Assembly: GCF_000178475.1 (NCBI RefSeq)
Contig: NZ_ADNY01000066.1
Coordinates: 62,001 to 126,000, forward strand
DNA: 64,000 nt
DNA from: Lactobacillus amylolyticus DSM 11664
GTDB taxonomy: Bacteria; Bacillota; Bacilli; Lactobacillales; Lactobacillaceae
Direction: 5' to 3'
Of the stretch, positions 20,385 to 29,677 are shown one piece after another. The stretch's first letter is position 1, and each line of letters starts with the position of its first letter. The translations under genes were made by a program, and so were the position numbers. A model generated the notes under the pieces. The model did no database searches, had not been told where the DNA came from, and worked only from the letters and a program-made list of their open reading frames with translations.

Positions 20385-21080
20385 TTATTTTCTCTTGTCT
20401 TCGATGCTGCCATCACTGTGAGCAATGATCACTTCATCGCACATGTCCAAGAACAAGCCGTGTTCAACTACGCCCACCGTATGATCCAAATAGTCAGCCA
20501 ATCCATGTGGTGCTGGTACCGGATCAGCGGCCAAATCAATGATGTAGTTGCCATAGTGCGTTACGTAGCGCTTGCCGTTTTCATCCTTGCGCCATTGCGG
20601 CTTTAATCCTTCCTGCTCGAACTTTCTGAAGTTTTGTTCACAGGAAATTGGCAATACTTCCACTGGAAGCGGGAAGCCGCCCAAACGATGAACTAATTTT
20701 GATTCATCGACAATCCAAATAATCTTCTTGGAATTGATGGCGACGTTTTTCTCCAAAGTCAATGCACCACCGCCGCCTTTGATGCCGTCCAAATTATCAG
20801 CCACTCTGTCGGCACCGTCTACCGTCAAATCGACTTGATCAATATCGGCCAGTTCGTCTACTTTGAAGCCAAGCCCTTCAAGCTGCTTCTTGCTACGGTT
20901 GGAAGTGGTGACGATATGCTTTAAAGTGAAGCCCTCTTTTTCTTTTCTCTGTCCCAAGGCATCGATAAAGAAGGCAACGGTTGAACCGGTTCCAACGCCT
21001 AAAACCGAACCCGGCTTAACAATTTCGGCTGCCTTAGTGGCTGCTTCTTTTTTTAACTGATCTTGTTGCTTTTTGTCCAT
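20385..21080 (-). CDS. rpiA: Ribose-5-phosphate isomerase A
   Basis: This 231-residue enzyme interconverts ribose 5-phosphate and ribulose 5-phosphate. The phosphate loop GVGTGSTVAFFID is at residues 24-36, DLTVDGADRVADNLDGIKGG includes the catalytic aspartates, and GGGALTLEKNVA and IVDESKLV complete the signature. One base separates its start from the ribokinase stop, so the two form an operon that feeds ribose into the pentose phosphate route. Confidence 0.95.
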   Translation of the reverse strand: MDKKQQDQLKKEAATKAAEIVKPGSVLGVGTGSTVAFFIDALGQRKEKEGFTLKHIVTTSNRSKKQLEGLGFKVDELADIDQVDLTVDGADRVADNLDGIKGGGGALTLEKNVAINSKKIIWIVDESKLVHRLGGFPLPVEVLPISCEQNFRKFEQEGLKPQWRKDENGKRYVTHYGNYIIDLAADPVPAPHGLADYLDHTVGVVEHGLFLDMCDEVIIAHSDGSIEDKRK

Positions 21081-21081
21081 T

Positions 21082-22002
21082 TTATTTCTCCATTAAATCT
21101 TTAACTTCTTTTGCTGTTGGAATTGAAGGCTGAGCTCCCAAACGCTGAACGGCAATTGAGGATGCTCGACTGGCGATTACTGCAGCCTGTTCAATATTGG
21201 TTAAATCCTTATTTAAATTGCCAGCCAAAAATCCAAGGAAGGTATCACCAGCAGCAGTCGTGTCAACGGCGCTTACTTTAAATGCTGGCACTAATTTTTC
21301 AGAAACGGCAGTAGAAATATAAGCACCTTTGTCACCATAGGTGATTACTACATTGCTGACGCCCATTTCATGCAACTTGGCAGCACTAAGCTTTAAATCA
21401 TTCTCTTCATTGATTTCAATCCCAGTAATTGCGGCACTTTCAGTCTCATTGGGTGTGATAACATCGGTTAACTGCAACAATTCTTGTGGAATATTTTTAA
21501 TTGCTGGAGCTGGGTTTAAGATTGTGACTGCACCTTGCCGCTTTGCCAATTTAAAAGCCTCAATCGTTGCCTCAAGCGGAGTTTCAAACTGAGCAATGAC
21601 GCAATCTACTTCACCAAGCAAATTGCTTGCAGCATCAATATCTAAAACGCTCAAACTATAATTGGCGCCATGATCAATAATAATGTCATTTTGACCATTG
21701 TCATTTAAGGTAATGTAAGCATGACCTGTATTTTGTCCAGCAGTTGTTTGTATATATTCAAGGCTAACACCATAATTTTTCAACTGCTTAAGCATGAATT
21801 CACCGGTACTGTCTTCACCAACACGCGAAATAAATTGTGTTTCGGCACCGCTTTTTGCGGCAGCTACAGCTTGATTAGCTCCTTTTCCACCAGCAGCCAT
21901 CGTTACCTCAGAAGCATTGATGGTTTCGCCTGGTTTAGGAAAATCCTTTACATGCAAAGTTGTATCCACATTGCTTGATCCAACAACAACAATTTTTTTC
22001 AT
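21082..22002 (-). CDS. rbsK: Ribokinase
   Basis: This 306-residue PfkB-family sugar kinase phosphorylates ribose at O-5 with ATP. The N-terminal PfkB signature AAGGKGANQAVAAAKSGA is near residue 40 and the C-terminal one, DTTAAGDTFLGFLAG with the catalytic aspartate in GDTF, near residue 250. I chose the ATG at 22002 because AGAGGA lies nine bases before it; a TTG three codons earlier would overlap the ribosome binding site. It is first in the rbsK-rpiA operon. Confidence 0.95.
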   Translation of the reverse strand: MKKIVVVGSSNVDTTLHVKDFPKPGETINASEVTMAAGGKGANQAVAAAKSGAETQFISRVGEDSTGEFMLKQLKNYGVSLEYIQTTAGQNTGHAYITLNDNGQNDIIIDHGANYSLSVLDIDAASNLLGEVDCVIAQFETPLEATIEAFKLAKRQGAVTILNPAPAIKNIPQELLQLTDVITPNETESAAITGIEINEENDLKLSAAKLHEMGVSNVVITYGDKGAYISTAVSEKLVPAFKVSAVDTTAAGDTFLGFLAGNLNKDLTNIEQAAVIASRASSIAVQRLGAQPSIPTAKEVKDLMEK

Positions 22003-22051
22003 CTTATGCAATCCTCTTAATTAAGCATTTTTATCAAGTCAATTATAACAA

Positions 22052-22077
22052 AAAAAGCACTTTCATCGGTGCCTTTT
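22052..22077 (-). terminator. Terminator after the GalT/HIT-like gene
   Basis: AAGGCAC/GTGCTTT with one G-T pair forms the stem, followed on the minus strand by a T-run, 22 bases after the stop codon. Confidence 0.65.
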
Positions 22078-22098
22078 CCATTCTTTTACCATTTATCT

Positions 22099-22902
22099 TT
22101 AAAGCAAAATGCCGCCATTTACAAACCCATGCAGGCGTTTAGCCTCCCACTTGAGAGTATTGGAATCATCAACTTGAGAAATCTTATAGCCAACAAAATA
22201 TGGGGAAGCGTAAAAACGTGGAATAATCTTGCAGCATGTGCCTTGACCATCATTGATTGGATAGAAAAACAAGTTATAAGAATCCACACCATGTGATAAA
22301 ACTGAGCGGACATACTGCGTTCCTTTTTGAATTAAATCTGCCCAGATATTCAAATCTTGATTATGGTGCGTCAAAATATTAACTTCTTGATAGCCTTGCA
22401 CCGGATAGGCCGACAAATTCATTTCAACATCCCCGGACTTGCCTACTTCAAACCCTGTAAAGTTTCCAGCTTCAATATCCTGGTAGCCATCTTTGTGATA
22501 TAAGCCAACGATCTGCATATGCGGATGAGTCAAAGAACCATCTGACTTAGGACCGAAGTTCTTATACCAAAGAACGCTCTCATATTTGCCAGAATTATTC
22601 ATTTTTTGAAAACATTTGAGTGCAAAAGCCATTAATTCTTCATTTTCTTCACGGGTATAAGTGGAAACATCCCCTTGGTGATCGCTAGACTCAATTAAAA
22701 TGGTTTGGTCAGTATCCTGTAGAGTTGGATACTTGTTCTTGAGCCAGATCATGTCGCCCTTTTTATCATAAATATTTTCCAAATGAGCTACATCACAGAA
22801 AGGACAGCCTACACTCTTATTGCCCTGCCGGTTGCCATAATCATAATCGTAAGGCTTACGTTTACCAATTGAATAATTATATACTAAGGGATTTTTGTCC
22901 AT
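22099..22902 (-). CDS. GalT/HIT-superfamily nucleotidyltransferase-like protein (DUF4931 type)
   Basis: This 267-residue protein has the HIT-like triad in SLTHPHMQIVGLYHKDG (HPHMQ near residue 127) and an upstream CPFCDVAHLENIY cysteine pair that may bind zinc, as in galactose-1-phosphate uridylyltransferases. It is shorter than GalT and more like the DUF4931 group found in Firmicutes. No galactose genes are adjacent, so the substrate is unknown. It has its own terminator and is probably a single-gene unit. Confidence 0.75.
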   Translation of the reverse strand: MDKNPLVYNYSIGKRKPYDYDYGNRQGNKSVGCPFCDVAHLENIYDKKGDMIWLKNKYPTLQDTDQTILIESSDHQGDVSTYTREENEELMAFALKCFQKMNNSGKYESVLWYKNFGPKSDGSLTHPHMQIVGLYHKDGYQDIEAGNFTGFEVGKSGDVEMNLSAYPVQGYQEVNILTHHNQDLNIWADLIQKGTQYVRSVLSHGVDSYNLFFYPINDGQGTCCKIIPRFYASPYFVGYKISQVDDSNTLKWEAKRLHGFVNGGILL

Positions 22903-23021
22903 ATTCTCACCTAAAAAATAAAATTTATCTACACAATATTTATATTCTTAATTTTAATTTTATTTTGTCAACTGTCATAGGAACATTAATTTAAATAGTC
23001 ACTTCAAAAGTACGTTTTTTA

Positions 23022-23030
23022 TGCTAAAAT
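23022..23030 (+). promoter_or_regulatory. Extended -10 element for the solute-binding protein gene
   Basis: TGCTAAAAT (extended -10) lies 45 bases before the ATG; no strong -35 is visible. An AAGGGAGAA ribosome binding site follows at about 23054-23062. Confidence 0.5.
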
Positions 23031-23075
23031 GAACGCTGTAAGGTTTTAAAAAGAAGGGAGAATTAAGTTATTATC

Positions 23076-24371
23076 ATGAAACTTATTCATAAAGCAGCTG
23101 CAGTTGCAGCATTAGCAGCAGCTGCATTAGGCTTGAGTGCATGCTCAAATAGCCAAAGCAGTTCATCATCTACTAAAATTCCAACCAAAATTACTAAGAA
23201 GACAACTGTTACTTTTTGGTATTCATTAACAGGTTCCTCACAAAGTGCCTTAAAGAAATTAACGAAAGAATTTGAAAAGAAGAATCCGAATATTACTATT
23301 AAGTTGCAGAGCCAGGGTGGAAACTATTCTGACTTGCAAGCCAAGTTAACTTCTGGTCTGCAATCGCCAAAAGATTTGCCAACCATTGCTCAAGCTTATC
23401 CAGATTGGCTATATAATGCAGCCAAAAATAAGATGCTGGTCAACCTCACTCCTTATGTTAAAAATAAGAAAATCGGTTGGGGTTCATATAAGAACAGCAA
23501 GATCCAAAGTGGACTGTGGAACGGTGCAAAAATCGGTGGAACTCAATACGGCGTTCCGTTTAACAAGTCCGTTGAAGTGCTTTTCTACAACAAGACTTTG
23601 CTTGACAAATATGGTGTCAAAGTTCCAACCACAATGGCAGAATTAAAGACAGCATCACAAAAGATCTATGAAAAGAGCAATCACAAGGTTCGGGGCATGG
23701 GCTTCGATGCTTTGAACAACTACTACATGCTTTCAATGAAGGAAAACGGCGTTAGCTTCAACAAGAATCTTAACTTTGCTAGTTCCACTTCCAAAAAAGT
23801 CATTAATTACTATGCCGATGGCGTTAAAGCTGGCTACTTCATGCAAGCCGGAACTGAAAAATACATGTCTACACCATTCAGCAACGCTCAAGTTGCGATG
23901 TTTATCGGTTCAACTGCTAACGAAGCTTACGTTAAGCAAGGTCTTTCAAAGAAATACACTTACGGCATTGCACCACGTCCAAGCAAATTGAACGTTCAAC
24001 AAGGTACTGATATTTACATGTTTAGTCACGCTACTGCTACTCAAAAGGCAGCCGCCTTCATGTATATGAAATTCTTAACCAGCAAATCTTCTCAACTTTA
24101 CTGGGCTCAACAAACCGGTTATATGCCTGTTAACTCAGACGTTTTAAATTCATCAACTTATAAAGCCGATAAAAGCAGCAAGGTACCTGCAATTTTAGCA
24201 AAAACTACCAAGAATCTATACTTCTTACCTGTAACTAAGAACGCTACCTCTGCTTATGACCAAGTAAATGCCAATATGCAATTTATCCTCGCTTTAGCTG
24301 CTAAAAAGCAAAGCTGGAACAGTGCAATTACTACTGGCAAGAGCAAACTGGACAGTTCTTGGAATCAATAG
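23076..24371 (+). CDS. Extracellular solute-binding lipoprotein, sugar ABC type
   Basis: This 431-residue lipoprotein has a signal peptide ending in the lipobox LSAC with Cys23, then a serine/threonine-rich linker. The mature part fits family 1 (UgpB/MalE-like) binding proteins: VTFWYSLTGSSQSALKKL, SDLQAKLTSGLQS, QYGVPFNKSVEVLFYNK and the C-terminal FMYMKFLTSKSSQLYWAQQTGYMPV. These bind sugars or glycerol phosphodiesters outside the membrane. No permease or ATPase gene adjoins it, and it has its own promoter and terminator, so it must work with a transporter encoded elsewhere. Ligand unknown. Confidence 0.9.
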   Translation: MKLIHKAAAVAALAAAALGLSACSNSQSSSSSTKIPTKITKKTTVTFWYSLTGSSQSALKKLTKEFEKKNPNITIKLQSQGGNYSDLQAKLTSGLQSPKDLPTIAQAYPDWLYNAAKNKMLVNLTPYVKNKKIGWGSYKNSKIQSGLWNGAKIGGTQYGVPFNKSVEVLFYNKTLLDKYGVKVPTTMAELKTASQKIYEKSNHKVRGMGFDALNNYYMLSMKENGVSFNKNLNFASSTSKKVINYYADGVKAGYFMQAGTEKYMSTPFSNAQVAMFIGSTANEAYVKQGLSKKYTYGIAPRPSKLNVQQGTDIYMFSHATATQKAAAFMYMKFLTSKSSQLYWAQQTGYMPVNSDVLNSSTYKADKSSKVPAILAKTTKNLYFLPVTKNATSAYDQVNANMQFILALAAKKQSWNSAITTGKSKLDSSWNQ

Positions 24372-24386
24372 AATATTAAAGTAAAC

Positions 24387-24420
24387 AAAAAGGACTTAGT
24401 TTTTCAAGGCTAAGCCTTTT
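24387..24420. terminator. Bidirectional terminator
   Basis: AAAGGACTTAG pairs with CTAAGCCTTT (one mismatch), with A-run and T-run flanks. It serves the binding-protein gene on plus and the lipase-like gene on minus. Confidence 0.8.
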
Positions 24421-25344
24421 TTAGTCATTTTTATCTTTTAAAGGGCCTGACTTGTTCAAAAAATCATTAATTTTTGACCAGCCACGCTTGTCTGGCCAAC
24501 GCTGCTGCAACTCTTTAAATTTGCGATTGGCAAGCTGCCGTATTTCGCCAGCCTGGCCCATTTTTTCAACGGAGTGTGCCAAATCATTTGAACGGGACAA
24601 CAATTTATGCTCACTCATGCTTTCCTGCAAAAAGGCGTCATCAACTTCCCGCAGCTTCACATTGCCATTTTCATCAAATTGATAACCACCCCATAAGTGC
24701 TGTTTGATTGGTGGCATCTTTTCACTATCGACATAGCACAATTTGCCAATCATATGGTGACTGGCAGTAATTCCTAAAGTTACCGGATCATAGATATCAA
24801 CATAATTATAAATCTTCTGTCTCATCTCATTCACGCGGTGGCGCTGCCTCTGATCCAGCAGAAGCCAGATATTGGTTCCTTCATAAAGATATGCCCCGGC
24901 AATTCGATCTGGGTGACGACAATTAGCTAAAGCATACTGCGCATTGATAGCGCCTAAAGAATGACCATAAACGTAGAAGTGCTCACCCTTATATTCATGA
25001 ATAGTCTGATTAAGCAGATGAGCCGCACTTTTTAGTTGACTAGGAATCTTTCTTTCATTGGCCAGTAATGCGACCAAAATCGGTAAGTTGGTTCGCAGCC
25101 ATTCATCCCTCCAAGTGGTAGGATTGCCTTTTGCGATACCGTATGAGCCCTTAAAAAGAATAGTAATTTCTCTTGTATTAGCAATTACAAAAGCTCGCAA
25201 ACCATCTTCTTCATAAACTGAATTAGTGACAATTCCGATAAAATGATGATCGATTTCAACTTTTTGTCCCAATTTCAGTTCTTCGTAAGACTTCTTGGTT
25301 AATTCAATTCGCTGTCGATCAGTTAATTGTTTATTAATATCCAT
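24421..25344 (-). CDS. Lipase-like alpha/beta hydrolase
   Basis: This 307-residue protein has the nucleophile elbow FYVYGHSLGAINAQYALANC (GHSLG near residue 128), preceded by a strand and by FKGSYGIAKGN, which may form the oxyanion region, as in class 3 lipase-like proteins. The C-terminal third is basic and probably helical. No signal peptide is seen, so it is likely cytoplasmic. Substrate is unknown. The fold call rests on the elbow and the surrounding hydrophobic strands. Confidence 0.75.
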   Translation of the reverse strand: MDINKQLTDRQRIELTKKSYEELKLGQKVEIDHHFIGIVTNSVYEEDGLRAFVIANTREITILFKGSYGIAKGNPTTWRDEWLRTNLPILVALLANERKIPSQLKSAAHLLNQTIHEYKGEHFYVYGHSLGAINAQYALANCRHPDRIAGAYLYEGTNIWLLLDQRQRHRVNEMRQKIYNYVDIYDPVTLGITASHHMIGKLCYVDSEKMPPIKQHLWGGYQFDENGNVKLREVDDAFLQESMSEHKLLSRSNDLAHSVEKMGQAGEIRQLANRKFKELQQRWPDKRGWSKINDFLNKSGPLKDKND

Positions 25345-25428
25345 CTTTTTTCCTGCAAAAAAATACTAGTTACCTACTTAATCTTAGCATGCAACTTAGT
25401 ATTTTCTTTTGTATTTATTTGTATTTTT

Positions 25429-26088
25429 TTAGTCCATCTTAAAACGTTTTTGCAGGTAGCTGGCAAACATCGACAAACAGAAGCAAACGATGAAGTACAT
25501 TACCGCAATAATTACGTACATTGGAATAATATACGTAGTGTTTTGACTATAAATAATTTGTGCGTGGTAAAGAAGTTCAGGCAAAACAATAATCGTTGCC
25601 AAAGAAGTATCCTTAACTAAGGAAACAAACTGTGACAATAAAGCTGGAATCATGTTATGCAAAGCCTGTGGCATCACAACGTGATACATTGCCTGACCAA
25701 AGGTCATTCCGTTGGAACGGGCTCCTTCCATTTGTCCAGGATCAATTGATGAAATACCACTACGAACAATCTCAGCCAGCATTGCGCCTTCAAAAATAAC
25801 CAAGGCAATAATCGAAGCCGCCGTTTGATTGGTAACAATTCCCAATTCTGGCAGACCGAAATATGTAAAGAAAATAATCAGCAGCAAAGGCAAGTTACGA
25901 ATAATATCAATAACAAAACCTACAATTGCTGAAACATATTTGATCTTCATATAACGCAAGAGACCGAAAATCAATCCCAGGACAAAACTTAAAATAATCG
26001 AAATCAGCGAAACATAAATTGTTACCCACAAACCTTGTAATAAGAAGTGGATATCAACCCATGAATAAGCATGAATAAAAGTTTCCAT
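25429..26088 (-). CDS. glnP: Amino-acid ABC transporter permease (GlnP type)
   Basis: This 219-residue permease has about five membrane helices and the EAA loop ARSNGMTFGQAMYHVVMPQALHNMIP that contacts the ATPase. It belongs to the HisMQ/GlnP group of polar amino-acid importers. It is last in a four-gene operon running ATPase, binding protein, permease, permease, the same order as glnQHMP. The ligand (glutamine, glutamate or another polar amino acid) is inferred from this order. Confidence 0.85.
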   Translation of the reverse strand: METFIHAYSWVDIHFLLQGLWVTIYVSLISIILSFVLGLIFGLLRYMKIKYVSAIVGFVIDIIRNLPLLLIIFFTYFGLPELGIVTNQTAASIIALVIFEGAMLAEIVRSGISSIDPGQMEGARSNGMTFGQAMYHVVMPQALHNMIPALLSQFVSLVKDTSLATIIVLPELLYHAQIIYSQNTTYIIPMYVIIAVMYFIVCFCLSMFASYLQKRFKMD

Positions 26089-26105
26089 TTTTCTTCCTTC
26101 CTATC

Positions 26106-26747
26106 CTAGTTTGCGAGTTTCTTCTCTAAGTGGCGCAAATAGTAGCTTAATGGCAAGGTCAAAACCAAATAGAACAAGCCAACTACAATATAAGTGTCAA
26201 TTGTTTGAAAAGACGCAAAGGCAATCAACTGAGCCTGATACATTAAATCAAAACCGGCAACAAAGGCTAAAACTGAAGAGTTTTTGATTAAGTTAACAAA
26301 TTGGTTGCCTAGTGGCGGAATAACAATTTTCATTGCCTGTGGCAAAATAACATAGCGCATTGCTTGTATATAAGTCATTCCGTTTGAACGGGCACCTTCC
26401 ATTTGGCCCTCACCGATTGAATTAATACCTGAGCGAACCGTTTCAGCAATAAATGCGGAAGTATACAAGGTTAAGCCAATCGTACCTGATTGAAAACCAG
26501 AGAGCTTAAAGAAAAAGCGCGGAACAATCAAATAGAAGATCATCACAATGACCAACAAAGGAATATTTCTGAAAACTTCGATATAGATGTGTGCAATAAT
26601 GCGTACAAATTTTGGTGGGGCAACTTCAAGCATAGCAAAGAAAATTCCCAAAATTAAACTAAAAATTAGGGCAATCACACTACACAAAATCGTATTCCAA
26701 AAACCTGTTAGAAAACTAGACCAGTTGTTTGTAAGAATCGACCACAT
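26106..26747 (-). CDS. glnM: Amino-acid ABC transporter permease (GlnM type)
   Basis: This 213-residue permease pairs with the previous one. Its EAA loop is ARSNGMTYIQAMRYVILPQAMKIVIP and it has about five membrane helices. The start overlaps the stop of the binding-protein gene by one base (TAATG), showing translational coupling. The two permeases share this loop but are clearly different proteins and probably form a heterodimer. Confidence 0.85.
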   Translation of the reverse strand: MWSILTNNWSSFLTGFWNTILCSVIALIFSLILGIFFAMLEVAPPKFVRIIAHIYIEVFRNIPLLVIVMIFYLIVPRFFFKLSGFQSGTIGLTLYTSAFIAETVRSGINSIGEGQMEGARSNGMTYIQAMRYVILPQAMKIVIPPLGNQFVNLIKNSSVLAFVAGFDLMYQAQLIAFASFQTIDTYIVVGLFYLVLTLPLSYYLRHLEKKLAN

Positions 26748-27562
26748 TACTTCAACAACTCCTTCACATCAAAGCCTGGAATACCTTTGAACCATTTATT
26801 GATTAAACGATTGTAGGTACCATTTTTCTTAAGTTCAGCTAACGCAGTATTCAAATGATTTACCATTTGTGTCTGGCCCTTGTTAATGGCAATTCCATAT
26901 GGAGCATTTGTATAAACGCCACCAACCAATTTATAGCCAGGATTTTCTTGAGCAATACCGGCAAGCAAACCATTATCAGTAGTCAAAGCAACACCTTGTC
27001 CAGCTTTCAAAGCCGACATTGCCTGACCATAGTCATCATATTGAAGCACTTTAGCTTTAGGTGCATATTTATGGACGTCGTCAACCGCCGTCGTCCCTTT
27101 AACGGCTAAAACGGTCTTGCCATTCAACTGTTTAACATTAGTAATTTTGCTGCTGTTTGGAACCAATAATGAAGAACCAGCTGGGAAGTATGGATTAGTA
27201 AAATCAACTTGCTTGGCTCTTTCTTTAGTAATAGTCATCGTTGCCAAAACAGCATCAACGTTATGATTCTTAAGCAAAGGAATTCTAGTGTTGGCAGTTG
27301 TCGTTAAGAATTCAGCATGAGCAGAGCTGCCTAACATTTGTTTAGTAAGTGCTTTGGCCAAATCAATTTCAAAACCTTCGATTTTTCCGGTTTTAATATT
27401 AGTCAAGCCGAACAACCGAGTATCTGCTCTAATTCCCCAAACAATCGTCTTGCTTTGCTTTACATGCTCGTATGTATTATCGTTTTTCTTCGTACAACCT
27501 GCCAAGGCAAAAACCATCATGAATCCTAGCATCAGCAGGATAATCTTTTTTAATTTTTTCAT
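26747..27562 (-). CDS. glnH: Amino-acid ABC transporter substrate-binding lipoprotein
   Basis: This 271-residue family 3 solute-binding protein has a signal peptide with lipobox LAGC (Cys23) and the family patterns GKIEGFEIDLAKALTKQ, ERAKQVDFTNPYFPAGSSL and LNGKTVLAVKGTTAVDDV. It captures a polar amino acid outside the cell and delivers it to the two permeases encoded next. The gene starts 11 bases after the ATPase gene stop. Confidence 0.9.
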   Translation of the reverse strand: MKKLKKIILLMLGFMMVFALAGCTKKNDNTYEHVKQSKTIVWGIRADTRLFGLTNIKTGKIEGFEIDLAKALTKQMLGSSAHAEFLTTTANTRIPLLKNHNVDAVLATMTITKERAKQVDFTNPYFPAGSSLLVPNSSKITNVKQLNGKTVLAVKGTTAVDDVHKYAPKAKVLQYDDYGQAMSALKAGQGVALTTDNGLLAGIAQENPGYKLVGGVYTNAPYGIAINKGQTQMVNHLNTALAELKKNGTYNRLINKWFKGIPGFDVKELLK

Positions 27563-27573
27563 GGTTTACACCC

Positions 27574-28314
27574 TTAATCTTTGGAAATGACTTTGCTTAA
27601 GAATTCACGTGCACGTTCGGTATTTGGATGTGCGAAAAATTCTTCTGGCTTCCGATCTTCCAAAACATGACCTGCATCAAAGAAAATCAAACGATTGCTT
27701 ACTTCACGAGCAAAGCCCATTTCGTGAGTTACAACAACCATTGTAATTCCCTGTTCAGCAACATATCTCATAACATCAAGCACATCCTGAATCATTTCAG
27801 GGTCAAGGGCACTAGTTGGTTCATCAAACAAAATTACCTTTGGCTTCATTGCAAGTGAACGCGCAATTGCAACACGCTGCTTCTGACCACCAGATAATTG
27901 TCTTGGATAAGAGTTAATCTTATCGACCATACCAACTTTTTCCAAATATTGCATCGCGATCTTTTTATTTTCATCATCAGGACGCTTTAAAACAATCTTT
28001 GGGGCTAAAGTAACATTTTCAAGGACGGTGTGATTATCGTATAAATTAAAGTGCTGGAAAACCATGCCCACATTTTTACGAATTTTATTGATATCGGTCT
28101 TTTTATCAGCCAAATCATAGCCAGTAACCAGCAATTGACCTTTATTGATCTTTTCCAGACCATTCATCGTACGAATAAGCGTACTTTTACCTGAACCAGA
28201 AGGTCCAATAATAGAAACAACTTCACCTTCATTAATTTTTAAATTAATATCCTTCAAAGCGTGAAACTTGCCGTAATATTTATCAACATGTTTAAATTCA
28301 ATGATTGGTGTCAT
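27574..28314 (-). CDS. glnQ: Amino-acid ABC transporter ATP-binding protein
   Basis: This 246-residue ABC ATPase has Walker A GPSGSGKST at residues 37-45, Q-loop VFQHFNLY, signature LSGGQKQR, Walker B VILFDEPTSALDP and H-loop VVVTHE. It is the polar amino-acid type (GlnQ/HisP). It is the first gene of the operon that continues with binding protein and two permeases. Confidence 0.93.
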   Translation of the reverse strand: MTPIIEFKHVDKYYGKFHALKDINLKINEGEVVSIIGPSGSGKSTLIRTMNGLEKINKGQLLVTGYDLADKKTDINKIRKNVGMVFQHFNLYDNHTVLENVTLAPKIVLKRPDDENKKIAMQYLEKVGMVDKINSYPRQLSGGQKQRVAIARSLAMKPKVILFDEPTSALDPEMIQDVLDVMRYVAEQGITMVVVTHEMGFAREVSNRLIFFDAGHVLEDRKPEEFFAHPNTERAREFLSKVISKD

Positions 28315-28514
28315 GGGTCCTTATCCCTTCCTTTAAATTCATATAACTATTATTCTACCTTTTTTTCAGAAAATGTAAAAGAAATCTTAATTTATTTCCA
28401 AACATTTTGATGATGCGTTCTACTTATTGTTCATTATTTACTAATCATTTTTAAATTTGTACACTCAATTATCCGGCCTTCAATTGCTTGCAGTCGATTC
28501 TTTTGCACAAAGTA

Positions 28515-28543
28515 TTGTCATGATCAGTCTTTATAGTTAAGAT
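28515..28543 (+). promoter_or_regulatory. Promoter of udk
   Basis: TTGTCA (28515-28520) and TAAGAT (28538-28543) are spaced by 17 bases, 29 bases ahead of the start codon. AAAAGGAG follows as ribosome binding site. Confidence 0.65.
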
Positions 28544-28571
28544 GATATTGAAATGAAAAAAGGAGAATAAC

Positions 28572-29207
28572 ATGACACAACTTGATAAACCTGTAATTAT
28601 CGGCATTGCCGGTGGTTCAGGGAGTGGTAAAACAACGATCGCACATGAAATTGCTGATGAAATTAATGCTGATGACCATATCACCATTATGACGCAGGAT
28701 TCTTACTATAAAGATAATACTGGCGTTCCAATGGCTGAAAGAAAGAAGATCAATTATGATCATCCAGATGCTTTTGACATGCCGCTTCTTGAAGATCAGC
28801 TCAATCAGCTGCTTCATCGCAAGCCAATTGAAATGCCAACTTATGACTTTACCGCCCATACTCGCAGTGAAAAGACCATCCATGTTGAACCATCCGATAT
28901 CATTATTTTGGAAGGGATTCTGGTTTTATTCAATGAAGCTATCCGCAATCTGATGGACATTAAAGTATATGTCGACACTGATGACGACATTCGCTTTATC
29001 AGACGATTGGAGCGGGATATGAAGGAGCGCGGCCGTTCTCTTGACTCCGTTATCAATCAATACTTAAGCACAGTTAAGCCGATGTATCATCAATTCATTG
29101 AGCCTACCAAGCGCTATGCTGACATCATCGTGCCTGAAGGTGGAGAAAACGATGTGGCAATTGACATGCTGACAACGAAAGTCAGATCTGTTCTTTCCCA
29201 CAAATAA
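28572..29207 (+). CDS. udk: Uridine kinase
   Basis: This 211-residue enzyme phosphorylates uridine and cytidine to their 5'-monophosphates. The P-loop [14 protein letters not shown] is at residues 12-25, the substrate motif QDSYYKD near 42, [12 protein letters not shown] near 60, and the lid [13 protein letters not shown] near 140. It belongs to pyrimidine salvage, together with PyrR and the uracil permease 3.7 kb away. What follows its stop looks like only one arm of a terminator. Confidence 0.95.
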   Translation: MTQLDKPVIIGIAGGSGSGKTTIAHEIADEINADDHITIMTQDSYYKDNTGVPMAERKKINYDHPDAFDMPLLEDQLNQLLHRKPIEMPTYDFTAHTRSEKTIHVEPSDIIILEGILVLFNEAIRNLMDIKVYVDTDDDIRFIRRLERDMKERGRSLDSVINQYLSTVKPMYHQFIEPTKRYADIIVPEGGENDVAIDMLTTKVRSVLSHK

Positions 29208-29230
29208 TGAATACAAAAAAAGCCTATTAG

Positions 29231-29654
29231 TTCTGATTTTGCCAGGCACATAAGAAGTCCACATTAACGGGTATATTAAGTCATAAACCTCGATTGCCGT
29301 CCATGAGATGGTATAAGCAAACATAATCACAATTTCATTGCTGGTAACACACGTTAAAGCCATGAAAATTGCCGTCATTGGTGGCAAAATCAACAAAATT
29401 TTGCGGTAACCCAATTTGTGAACCGTGGCAATCATCAAAGACATCAAGATTGCCGTTGCGGCATTAAAAATATTCAAACTTGAAATTAATTGTGGTGCAA
29501 CAATTTTGTAGTAAGAAAGAGCTGCATCATTGGTAATTCCAGTGACTGCACCTAAAATGCCATATATCAAAAGGTAAATGATGACATTTCGTTTATAACG
29601 CGGGTTCCAGTTCTTTATAGCCTCCGCTCCCTCTTGTTTTTCCTTACTGGTCAA
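29231..29654 (-). pseudogene. MFS transporter, N-terminal fragment only
   Basis: About 140 codons are left, starting at TTG 29654 with a good GGAGAGG site: a cytoplasmic N-terminus, then four membrane helices with NVIIYLLIYGILGAVTG and a typical short basic loop KLGYRKILL. The reading stays MFS-like to about YVPGKIRT and then runs into unrelated sequence antisense to udk. The C-terminal two-thirds of the transporter are missing, which indicates a deletion ending next to udk. A cre-like site precedes it. Confidence 0.75.
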
Positions 29655-29677
29655 AAAAATCCTCTCCCTTTCGCAAC

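Noticed and set aside
29064-29230. C-terminal 55 codons of the MFS frame running antisense to udk
   Set aside because: These residues are the complement of udk and not MFS-like; they come from frame run-on after a deletion.
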